Below, in pieces: positions 11,235 through 19,706 of a DNA stretch of 64,000 nucleotides. Under the pieces are notes generated by a model. It made no database searches and was not told the origin of the DNA. It was given only the letters and a program-made list of their open reading frames with translations. This DNA is from Ephemerocybe angulata (taxonomy: Eukaryota > Basidiomycota > Agaricomycetes > Agaricales > Psathyrellaceae). Within the stretch, counting starts at the first letter, position 1; every line of letters begins with the position of its first letter. Position numbers and translations under genes: made by a program. The DNA is taken from the NCBI GenBank assembly GCA_013368325.1, contig JAACJK010000109.1:310001-374000 (forward strand). The letters run 5' to 3'.

Positions 11235-11363
11235 AGCATGAGACGAACCGAGCAGGTCGTCTATGTGCTGACAAAGCGGGAGAGAGGCGAACCCTTCTTG
11301 CCTCTCTCCACGCCGCGAAATCTGCATCAACCGCAGTATTTCGCTCACTCTGCTTTTCTTTTC
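11216..11363 (+). repeat. A1, left terminal split direct repeat
   Basis: 148 bp starting TTGTTCTCTCGGGAG, identical by eye to A2 at 16477-16624. It contains a perfect 10-bp hairpin (GGAGAGAGGC and GCCTCTCTCC, 11-nt loop) at 11279-11309 and probably the element's promoter or 5' untranslated region. An ATG at 11238 is in frame with gag and opens through to it. Confidence 0.95.
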
Positions 11364-11393
11364 TACTCTACACTAGTGAAAATTTTTTTCAAC

Positions 11394-12939
11394 ATGCCTC
11401 GTATTACTGTCGACCCGAATACCGAAATTTGTCCGGATTACACCACCGAGGCGTTCGCCGGTGCCCGTGCAGCTCTTACCGCCGGCGGCGTTGCGGCCGC
11501 TGAAGCTGCGACCGTCCTGAAAACCATATGGACCCAAGGGAATGATGCTGCGAAGATCGCCTGGCAGCTCCAGGTGGAAGAGGACGCGGCTGCAGACGCG
11601 GAGAGGCAGCGCGTGGCTGCCGAGGAACAGAGAGAGATCGACGTGATGAAACACGAGGAGGAGAAGAAGCGTAAAGCTAAGTTCTTGCCTATTATGGTGG
11701 GCGTGGCTGGACCCACTACTACTCCGCTCGTGTTAGCTCCCGCGGTTGTCAAGAAATTCGAACGCGGGGAATACGTCCATCTGCACCACCTCACCACCGC
11801 CGCCCTCGAGCGTGTCAGCAAGGATCCCGGTTCCCTCTTGGATTCGTCGCTCCAGCAAGTCAAGACTCCGAATGGCGTCGCATGGGCAACACAGGCGGAT
11901 ATCGACTCGGCGCGGGGTGTGGTGGACGACCATGACCTCGCTTGGGGAGATTGGCTGATGGCGACGCAGCGCTTCAATCGCGCAACGGAGACGGCCAACT
12001 GGCCTCGCGAATGGCGCATGATGTTCATGCTGTTCTGGGCGAACATCACCCAGCATGAACTGGCCCTATCACCCGACAGCCTGGACCGGAAGGCGCTGCT
12101 GCTGTTCGCGTCGGAGCGGCGCAAGCTCTGGCACAGCAACCTGAACACGACGGGCGCATTCGACATCTCGATCCTGGACGAGGTTCTCATTCGGAAGGCT
12201 CAGGATCGAGTGTACAGGATCCACAGGGCAGAGGTGGACAGGGTCCTGGATACTCAGGTGCGTGCTTCGTCGTTATGATCACCTCACGGCGCTAATTTAT
12301 ATCTCTAATCCCTTCCCTATCCTTCCTACCACCCGACGCCTCTCCTCAAACCCCGGATGCTGATCTGTGCTGTGCTGTTCTGTGCTGTTTCTGTTCGCTG
12401 TCGGTTTCGGTGCTGTTCTGTTCGGTCGCGGTTCGGTTCTGCAACGTTCGGTTTTCGACACGTCGGTACGCAACCAATAGCGCGCGGTCGCGGCCTCCAC
12501 CCACGCCAACCACAACAATTCCGGCAGCAACAGGTCTCGTGAGGCTCGGTCGTCCCGCCAGCGCACACGGTCGCCCCCACCTCGCCCTCAGCAACCCAGA
12601 CAGCGCTCAGCCTCGCCGGCGGCGCGGTACCCGAAGGACCAGCATTTTCGGGGAGCAAGTGGACCGACCCGCCCTCCTTGCTTCGTCTGTTTGGGTCGCC
12701 ACGACCACGAAGTGGGCGTCTGCCGCGCCACCTCGCTCTGGGATGGAAGACTCCCCGCAGCGTCCCACCGAGTGGGCAAGACACTCAGGCTCCTCGACGG
12801 GGACCAGCGGCTCTGCTTCGATTGGCAGAAGGGCCTTGGCGCCTGTCGCAGCCGCTCCCACGACAGCAACCATCTCTGCTCGGGATGTGGCTCCTCCTCT
12901 CACGGCGCTCAGGACTGCCCTCGAACGGAGAAGATCTGA
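11394..12939 (+). CDS. Gag-like protein of the DIRS-type element, with a probable intron
   Basis: Nucleocapsid-type protein. Exon 1 (11394-12257, 288 codons) has an alanine-rich N-terminus, a Glu/Arg/Lys coiled-coil-like stretch around residues 60-95 and a C-terminal part ending DEVLIRKAQDRVYRIHRAEV and a few further codons. The unspliced frame stops at 12276-12278. A donor (CTCAG/GTGCGT, 12258) and an acceptor (ACCAATAG, 12480) join in phase 0 to exon 2 (12481-12939). Exon 2 is Arg/Ser/Pro-rich, then has a CX2CX3HX6C motif (CFVCLGRHDHEVGVC) and a canonical retroviral-type zinc knuckle CX2CX4HX4C (CSGCGSSSHGAQDC). Spliced length is 440 residues. ATG 11394 was chosen because it follows the A repeat; the in-frame ATG 11238 is an alternative. 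Confidence 0.75.
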
Positions 12940-14914
12940 GCCATGCACGCCGTACCACTGGCGTGCGTGGGAGCGCGAGCTCGCCAGTGCTGGACTGCTG
13001 GGTAGGCACGGGGCGGTCGTTGAGGGTATCAGGCATGGTTTCATTCTCGGTTTCCCCGTTATCTCCGTCATTCAAAGTCCACCCAACCGCCCCTCTGTTG
13101 ACGAGTTCGCTTCCGAGTTCGACGCTATCGTTGGCGTCGAGCTTGAAAAAGGCCGGTACATTGGCCCTATGTCTGTGGCAGACGCTCTGGCCCTTATCGG
13201 TCCCTTCCAGACGTCGCCCTTCTCCATCATACCAAAACCTGGAAGACCAGGAAAATTCCGCCCCATCCAGAACTTCTCATTCCCCCTCAAGATCTCTCGT
13301 CCCTTCCCCTCTCCCTCCGTCAATTCCTTCATCGACTCTTCCCAGTTTCCATGCACGTGGGGTACGTTCACTGTCCTTTTCCTACTCATCTCCCAGCTTC
13401 CTCCTGGCTCTCAAATCGCCATTCGGGATGTTGCTGAAGCCTTCCGTACCGTTCCCCTACACCCGTCTCAGTGGGCGGCTGCGGCGGTTCGGTTGCGCGA
13501 TGGGAGGATTGCCCTCGACACTGCGGCCGCTTTCGGGACAGTTTCGTCTGGAGGAGTTCACGGCCAGCTCGACGATGCGGCGTGCGACATCGTGCGCGCG
13601 CGGGGTATGGGGCCGGTCGGGAAGTGGGTCGATGACCACTTCTTTCTCCGGATACTTCGCCGCTATCTGGAGGAGTATAACGCGTTGCGTGCAGGTTGGG
13701 CTAGGAACGCTCGGGAGCGGGGTTGTATTCATGAGCGCGGGCGTTTGTGGTGGGATGCTGGTCAGGTTTCGGGAGGCGGGACTCATGAGATGCACGAGGA
13801 TTGTGCGTTTCCTCTGCAGGACCTCTCGGGCTCCTCCTCTCGTTCAGCGGAGGATGCGAAGTTCACGTATGCATTCAGTGATATCGACGACCTTTCGACG
13901 GACCTCGGTTTTGTGTGGGAGCGCTCGAAGGACAGGCCTTTCAGCTCGGCAGCGGAGTATACTGGGATGTGGTGGGATCTCGACGCTCGGACGGTCTCCC
14001 TTACCCCTGCGAAACGCGAGAAATATCGTGCTGCGATCGCGGACTGGCGGTCTTCCAAGACTCACACCCTGGAGGATGTCCAGCGGTTGTACGGTAAGCT
14101 CCTTCACACCTGCCTGGTTATCACCGAAGGACGAGCGTACCTCACCGGACTGGAGACCATGCTCGGCCTCGCCAGTGCGAGTCCACATGCTGCTCGCCAC
14201 GCACCTCGGACAGTCGCTGCAGACCTCGACTGGTGGGACAGCTGCCTCGCCACCGGGTCCCTCTCGCGCCCCATTCCCCCTCCTTTCACTGTCCACGACG
14301 TCGCCGCTTACTCTGACGCAAGCTCTGGCATTGGAATCGGGATCACCATCGGCGACCGCTGGCGTGCCTGGAGGCTCATCCCAGGGTGGCAGACTTTGGA
14401 CGGCCAGCGGGACATTGGATGGGCTGAGGCGGTCGGTTTTGAGCTCCTCGTTGCTGCCACGTGCGCCGCCTATCCCGATTACCAGCACCTCCGGCTCTAC
14501 GGTGACAATGCAGGAGTTGTTGGAGGATGGAAGAACGGACGCAGTCGGAACTCTGCGGTCAATGGGGTGTTTCGGCGTATCCACGACTTTATCAGAGGTG
14601 CTGGGCGCATCGACTGCATCCACCCGGCCTACGTGCGGAGCGCTGATAACCCTGCCGACGCGCCCTCCAGAGGCATCTACCCTCCCCAGTCACTTCTCCT
14701 CCCTCCCGTTCCGCTCGACGCCTCCCTCTCTCGCTTCATTGTTGACGCCTCCCTCCCCTACACGCCCATTGAACTTCGGTTGTTCCGGGAGGGACGCTAT
14801 CCGGCTGCAGCTGCCAAGCCCATCCGTGATTTCTGTCACAGCGCAGCGGATGGCATCGAGGACGGTACTGCCCATGAGCGAGACGCCATGGGGCTTGCAC
14901 TCGAGGAACACTAG
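12743..14914 (+). CDS. reverse transcriptase / RNase H of the DIRS-type element
   Basis: Polymerase gene. RT blocks include FQTSPFSIIPKPGRPGKFRP, IQNFSFPL, AIRDVAEAFRTVPLHPSQW and the active-site motif KWVDDHFF (Val-Asp-Asp at residues 296-298, in place of YxDD, as usual for DIRS-like RTs). The RNase H domain follows: SDAS (Asp525), GWAEAVGFELL (Glu562 or Glu567), LYGDNAGVV (Asp588) and ADAPSRG (Asp639), a complete acidic set. The frame overlaps gag exon 2 in a different frame for about 200 bp and stays open upstream to about 12410. The start is therefore uncertain: ATG 12743 is the first good candidate, but frameshifting or alternative splicing from gag is equally possible. It overlaps the recombinase gene by 41 bp. 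Confidence 0.85.
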   Translation: MEDSPQRPTEWARHSGSSTGTSGSASIGRRALAPVAAAPTTATISARDVAPPLTALRTALERRRSEPCTPYHWRAWERELASAGLLGRHGAVVEGIRHGFILGFPVISVIQSPPNRPSVDEFASEFDAIVGVELEKGRYIGPMSVADALALIGPFQTSPFSIIPKPGRPGKFRPIQNFSFPLKISRPFPSPSVNSFIDSSQFPCTWGTFTVLFLLISQLPPGSQIAIRDVAEAFRTVPLHPSQWAAAAVRLRDGRIALDTAAAFGTVSSGGVHGQLDDAACDIVRARGMGPVGKWVDDHFFLRILRRYLEEYNALRAGWARNARERGCIHERGRLWWDAGQVSGGGTHEMHEDCAFPLQDLSGSSSRSAEDAKFTYAFSDIDDLSTDLGFVWERSKDRPFSSAAEYTGMWWDLDARTVSLTPAKREKYRAAIADWRSSKTHTLEDVQRLYGKLLHTCLVITEGRAYLTGLETMLGLASASPHAARHAPRTVAADLDWWDSCLATGSLSRPIPPPFTVHDVAAYSDASSGIGIGITIGDRWRAWRLIPGWQTLDGQRDIGWAEAVGFELLVAATCAAYPDYQHLRLYGDNAGVVGGWKNGRSRNSAVNGVFRRIHDFIRGAGRIDCIHPAYVRSADNPADAPSRGIYPPQSLLLPPVPLDASLSRFIVDASLPYTPIELRLFREGRYPAAAAKPIRDFCHSAADGIEDGTAHERDAMGLALEEH

Positions 14915-16176
14915 ACCTTTCACGCTGGCTGCTGCTGCTCCGTTGCCTGGGCCCTCGACCTCGGTGCCTAAGGCATACGACTCGATGTTGACACCGGCGG
15001 TTTCTCCACTGCGTCCGCACTGCCTGTCAGAGGAGCGCCTTTTGCTGTGGCGTCCGTTTCGGTATGCCGCGCTGTTCTGTGTTTATGCCCGTGGCTGCAT
15101 GCTAACTGTTTCCGGTATCTAGCTCCGTGCCTCAGGACGATGGCTCTGCTGCAGAGCAGGTCCGGCGCATCCACGGCGTGCTGTCTCACGCATGGGCTCC
15201 CTCGACTCAGAGTACCTACGGCGCGGGTCTGCTTGCATTCCACCTTTTTTGTGATAGGAAGGAGCCACCGGTACCGGAGTCGTTGCGCGGGCCTGCGAGT
15301 GAGGCCCTTCTTTTGGAGTTCATCTCGGTGTGTGCGGGCTCCTACTCGGGCTCGACGCTGAAGAACTACTACTTCGGTATCAAGGCCTGGCATACTCTTC
15401 ACGGCTTGGCGTGGTCCGCCGACGAGACTAGGATGTCGGCTGCTCTCACTGCAGGTGCCCGCCTGGCTCCACCAAAGTCGAAGAAGCCGAAGCGTGCGCC
15501 GTACACCCCTGCCATTATATCCACAATCCGCCAGCACCTCAATCTGTCGACCTCGCTGGACGCGGCTGTTTTCGCCTGCCTCACCACCACCTTTTGGTCC
15601 GTCGCTCGGTTGGGCGAGTTCACGGTTCCCAGCCTCACCAAGTGGAAGCAGCTGGGGTCGGCTCGGTACGTGTGCCGGGCTGCTATGTCCACCGATCCGG
15701 CTTCCGGCAGACTTGGACTCCCTGTGACGTCCTTCAAGCTCCCGTGGTCGAAGACGTGTGCAACAGGCGAAACGGTTCAGTGGTCCCCGCAGGAGGGGGA
15801 TGCGGATCCGGCCTGGGCTATGGCAAATCATCTGTCGGTGAACGCTCCGGGCCCGCAGCATCACCTTTTTTCCTGGGTCCATCCCAAGAAGGGCTTCCGC
15901 CCGCTTTCGCGCAAAGCTTTCGACGACCGCATCGCTGAGGTCTGCAAGGCTGCAGAGATTGAGCTCCTGAAGGGTCACGGGCTGCGCGTTGGAGGCGTGT
16001 TGGAGTACCTCCTCCGGGGCGTGCCCTTCGACGTGGTCAAGAACATCGGGCGCTGGGCCAGCGATGCCTTCACGCTGTACCTGCGCCAGCATGCGAACAT
16101 CTTGGCGCCGTATATTCAGGCTTCGCCAATTCTGGAGCCGTTTCTGCGGATTACCATGCCGTCCCGTGTTCGTTAG
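14874..16176 (+). CDS. tyrosine recombinase of the DIRS-type element, with a 61-nt intron
   Basis: Integrase of the phage-lambda/Cre fold that joins the circular element DNA to the chromosome. The 349-codon main exon has no ATG at its start. An intron at 15062-15122 (GTATGC donor, GCTAAC branch-like site, TATCTAG acceptor) joins it in phase to exon 1 (14874-15061), which ends SPLRPHCLSEERLLLWRPF and begins at an ATG inside the 3' end of pol. Predicted length is 413 residues. Catalytic residues: Arg225 (ARLGEF), His348 and Arg351 (GHGLRVGG), Trp374 in the second-histidine position (GRWASDAF) and nucleophile Tyr382 (TLYLRQHA). An N-terminal SAM-like DNA-binding region precedes them. Catalytic domain is certain; exon 1 and the start are inferred. 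Confidence 0.85.
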
Positions 16177-16253
16177 GTGCGTCGTGCTGCTCCTGTTGGT
16201 TAGCGGGATGTCTTACTTCGTTCTACGCGTCGCTGCTCTCCTATGCACCCGGG

Positions 16254-16476
16254 TGTGCCACTCAGGTTCTGGACATCTCGCAGACTCAGTCAAGAGTTTC
16301 GAGTCGCAATCCCTCCGGGATTTGCACCCAAAAATCGTCGGATACACTTGGTATCCACCGAACTTCTGTATTGAGCCTGATCGTCTGTTGCTGTATGTTA
16401 TCTTAGGTAGCCTATACATGTTCATGCTGATTCGGTTTACCCACATGGCTCAATCACGCGCATACAGCTACATAGA
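16254..16476 (+). repeat. B1, internal split direct repeat
   Basis: 220 bp plus AGA, starting TGTGCCACTCAGGTTCTGG, identical by eye to B2 (offset exactly 445 bp at both ends). It lies directly before A2, so B1-A2 reproduces the junction of a circularised element. It contains a 6-bp hairpin (GGATAC and GTATCC around ACTTG) at 16340-16356. Confidence 0.95.
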
Positions 16477-16624
16477 TTGTTCTCTCGGGAGTTGAAGCAT
16501 GAGACGAACCGAGCAGGTCGTCTATGTGCTGACAAAGCGGGAGAGAGGCGAACCCTTCTTGCCTCTCTCCACGCCGCGAAATCTGCATCAACCGCAGTAT
16601 TTCGCTCACTCTGCTTTTCTTTTC
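16477..16624 (+). repeat. A2, internal copy of the left terminal repeat
   Basis: 148 bp identical by eye to A1 (offset 5261). Identity ends sharply at 16625. A 74-bp unique pyrimidine-rich spacer (16625-16698) separates A2 from B2; its function is unknown. Confidence 0.95.
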
Positions 16625-16698
16625 CCCGCCCACCATCCCTCTGTCTGTCACTCGACGCTCTTGTCTGTGCCTTGTGCTTCGAGTTGTCCCACCCACCC

Positions 16699-16921
16699 TG
16701 TGCCACTCAGGTTCTGGACATCTCGCAGACTCAGTCAAGAGTTTCGAGTCGCAATCCCTCCGGGATTTGCACCCAAAAATCGTCGGATACACTTGGTATC
16801 CACCGAACTTCTGTATTGAGCCTGATCGTCTGTTGCTGTATGTTATCTTAGGTAGCCTATACATGTTCATGCTGATTCGGTTTACCCACATGGCTCAATC
16901 ACGCGCATACAGCTACATAGA
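16699..16921 (+). repeat. B2, right terminal split direct repeat
   Basis: Identical by eye to B1 (16254-16476). It forms the right end of the element; the final AGA (16919-16921) runs straight into the 3' part of the interrupted F-box-like gene. Confidence 0.95.
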
Positions 16922-17120
16922 CGGGCTTCGGTCGGATCCGGGGGCGATGCGGGTGCTGGTGTTCTGGACATTTCAAAAAGGGATTGAGATGCTTGGGCTA
17001 AGCGCCAACGGGATGCAGGCCGGTGATGTAGCGGATACACTGAAGGGAGAAGGCTACGATATAGTTTGGAACGACGATGACGGTAGTGTAGAAATCCGCA
17101 AATTGGAGTCGAATCGATGA
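16922..17120 (+). pseudogene. F-box-like protein gene, 3' part, separated by the retrotransposon
   Basis: The last 66 codons of the interrupted host gene (GLRSDPGAMRVLVFWTFQKG, ending RKLESNR and TGA at 17118-17120). It resumes at the same AGA where the 5' part stops, so the two host segments are collinear with nothing lost or added except one AGA. It is now preceded by element sequence in frame, so it has no start of its own from the host gene. Confidence 0.75.
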
Positions 17121-17257
17121 CGTACATTGATGTCGTCATATTTCACACGGGCAATACAGGGCGTCTGGCGCCTCGTCGGGGACTTCTTGAAGCCAGCATT
17201 TTTGAAACAGCGTGGTTTGTCTCCATCTTCACTTCTTCTCCACCACCAACACACGCC

Positions 17258-19706
17258 ATGCCTTCTACCGGTGTCGTCGACGCCTTCAAAAGTCCGTCTG
17301 CCTCGCCATCATCTCTCCCCCGTCGCACCATGTCTTATTCCTGCTTTTCCATAGACCTCATCCGCCATGGCAGACACCATAATCACGCCCGTGAAGTGTC
17401 TCCCAGCGCCAGTACCGACCGCGAGGTGCGCGTCCAGATTATCCTTTCATCTCCCCATTTCGCTCACGTGGACCAGACCCAAGCGCAAGCACACAATGCC
17501 GCGCCCCAACAGCATGTAGAACGCCGCAATGTTGCGGCCAACCCGGAACCTGCATCCAAGACCCACCAACCCTCAGCCGCAGCCCCCCAGTCTCGCGAGG
17601 CCGCAGAAATCATTGTCAACGAGGAGCGTGAGGCCAGGGCCAAGATGCCGACCTATATAGGCCTCGAGAACTTCGAGCTCGTCGAGAAGATGGGAGAGTG
17701 CGTGTTTTCCGAGGGGCGCCTTCACACGTCATCTGATTTTCTATAGCGGAGCATTTTCAAATGTGTACAAGGCGGTCGATCTCACGACTCGCAAGAAGGT
17801 CGCTGGTGAGATCTATGCCGATCCTGAGTGATCTTCTGGGAACTGACCCATCAATCCTCTCCCAGTCAAGGTCGTTCGCAAATATGAGCTCAGTCAATCG
17901 CAGGTTAGTCGTCCATCTTCATGGCCTCAGTCCTATCCCTATCCATATCCGGCACTCCACTAACTGGACCCCCTGTCTTTTCATATCACACTTGCCCTTC
18001 ACCGCGGGTTTCTTGTTATTTAGGCGGGCGAGAAACATCTCAACCCCAAATTCAAGAAGAAGCCGCGCGTGACAGAGGTGCAGTTTCCTTTACTTGTGGC
18101 TCCAGGAGTGCGACGTTGGTTCTAACGAATACTCTGTCACTGTAGCGAGCGAACATCTTGAAAGGTACGTTGTCTCCTGATGCACGTTCGAGATTCGTTT
18201 GCTAACTTGAATCCCCTCCCAGAGGTCCAAATCATGAGGGGGACTAGCCATCCTTCAATAGTGAAACTACATTCATTCTCAGAGTCACCAGAGCATTACT
18301 TCCTGGTGCTGGAACGTACGTTCGAAGACAGTTGTTGAAATGCCGACCCTGACCAATCCACAGTCATGCCTGGAGGAGAACTCTTCCACCAAATTGTCAA
18401 GTTGACGTACTTCAGCGAGAATCTTTCAAGACATGTCATCCTTCAAGTCGCAAACGGCATTCGATACCTTCACGAGGAACGTGGAGTTGTTCATAGAGAT
18501 ATCAAACCGGAGAATCTCCTCTTCGATCGCATTCCCATCATACCATCCAAGAATCCAGTACAGCGACCCTACGACGAAGCCAAGGAAGACGAAGGCGATT
18601 TTATTCCCGGAGTTGGTGGTGGCGGAATTGGCAGGGTCAAGATCGCCGACTTTGGTCTTAGCAAAGTCGTCTGGAACGAGGAAACGATGACACCTTGTGG
18701 GACCGTTGGCTACACCGCGCCTGAAATTGTCAAAGATGAGCGGTACAGCAAGAGTGTTGACATGTGGGCCCTCGGCTGCGTGCTCTACACTCTGCTCTGC
18801 GGCTTCCCTCCTTTCTACGATGAAAGCATCAATGTTTTGACCGAGAAGGTTGCGCGGGGGTACTATACATTCTTGAGTCCATGGTGGGACGACATTAGCT
18901 CTGAAGGTGTGCACTTTCCAGCTCTCTTCTGCTGAACCTTTCCTAATAATGGTACTTTAGCCAAGGATCTCATCACCCATCTTCTGTGCGTTGACCCTGC
19001 GCAACGGTATACAATCGACGAATTCTTGGCCCACCCATGGTGCACGGCAGCACCCGCTCCACCGCCGCCCCCTACACCCAGAGTTCAGCGATCGATTGAT
19101 TCTCCTCTCCTTTCTGCTCCTGGAAACTGGGAAGGCCGCAGTCCTGGTTTGGCGACTCTGAAGGAGGCGTTCGACATCACGTACGCCGTACACCGCATGG
19201 AAGAAGAAGGGGCCCGCAGGCGTCGTGGAGGGACTGCCGGGGGTGTGCGGACGCACCTTGCTGGGTTGAACGAGGATGATGAGGAAGATGACGAGGACAA
19301 TGACGATTCTGACGGTGGGCATCAGCGAGAACAGACGAGAATTCCTGTGGCGGGAACAGGTGTGGTACCCATATCTCAGCAGCAGGACTATCGACGTGCC
19401 GAGCAGCAGCGACGCGCAGAGGCCCAAGCGAGCCATCCTTCTGTACTGGAAGGCCGTGCGGGTCCGAGAGATCAAGGCTCAACTCGTGGAGCGGGCGAAC
19501 CTCGCGGAAGTGGAAGGAGCCACAGACGGCGCCAGTTCGAGTTGGATATGGACGGAGCGACGCTGTTGGAGAGGAGACATCGGAGAGCGTTGGGCGGGAC
19601 TGCGGCCGGTGGCTCTGGTGTTGCAAAGAGCAGTCCTCTGCGCATGGAGGGCCTGACGATGACTGAGACGCCGCAGGATATTGGCAGCCCGATGCACGTT
19701 GGTTAA
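17258..19706 (+). CDS. Rck2/Srk1-like CaMK-family serine/threonine kinase
   Basis: Protein kinase resembling fungal Rck1/Rck2 and Srk1, targets of stress-activated MAP kinases. Exon 1 is a Ser/Pro/Gln-rich N-terminal extension up to ENFELVEKMG. The kinase domain spans small exons: glycine loop GAFSNVYKAVDL, VAL-LYS block VKVVRKYELSQSQ, ANILKEVQIMRG (a 19-nt exon, 18146-18164, codes part of this), SESPEHYFLVLE, VVHRDIKPENLLFD, DFGLSKVVW and CGTVGYTAPEIVKDERYSKS. An insert of about 35 residues lies between HRD and DFG, as in Srk1/Rck2. The last exon has AKDLITHLLCVDPAQRYTID, a proline run and an acidic/Arg-rich tail lacking an obvious calmodulin site. All catalytic residues are present. Ortholog assignment is inferred. 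Confidence 0.85.

Larger units (their letters stand above)
11216..16921 (+). mobile_element. DIRS/PAT-type tyrosine-recombinase retrotransposon with split direct repeats
   Basis: A 5.7-kb element with three genes in order: gag (CCHC zinc knuckle), RT-RNase H and tyrosine recombinase. There are no LTRs, integrase or aspartic protease. Termini are split direct repeats: A1 at the left end (148 bp), then B1 (220 bp), A2 and B2 at the right end. The B1-A2 junction, both chromosomal junctions and the pre-insertion site all carry AGA (11213-11215, 16474-16476, 16919-16921). No longer target-site duplication is seen. This fits the replication model proposed for DIRS-like elements: a circular DNA joined at A/B and integrated by the recombinase. 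All reading frames appear open, and A1/A2 and B1/B2 look identical by eye, suggesting a recent and possibly active copy. Confidence 0.93.

Noticed and set aside
11438..12190. A 250-codon minus-strand open frame inside gag
   Set aside because: Antisense shadow of the alanine-rich gag exon; no motif.
12678..15122. An 814-codon open frame overlapping gag exon 2 and pol
   Set aside because: Composition is Ser/Pro/Arg-rich and carries no motif; it is a frame shadow of GC-rich pol. Only its last part (from 14874) is used, as recombinase exon 1.
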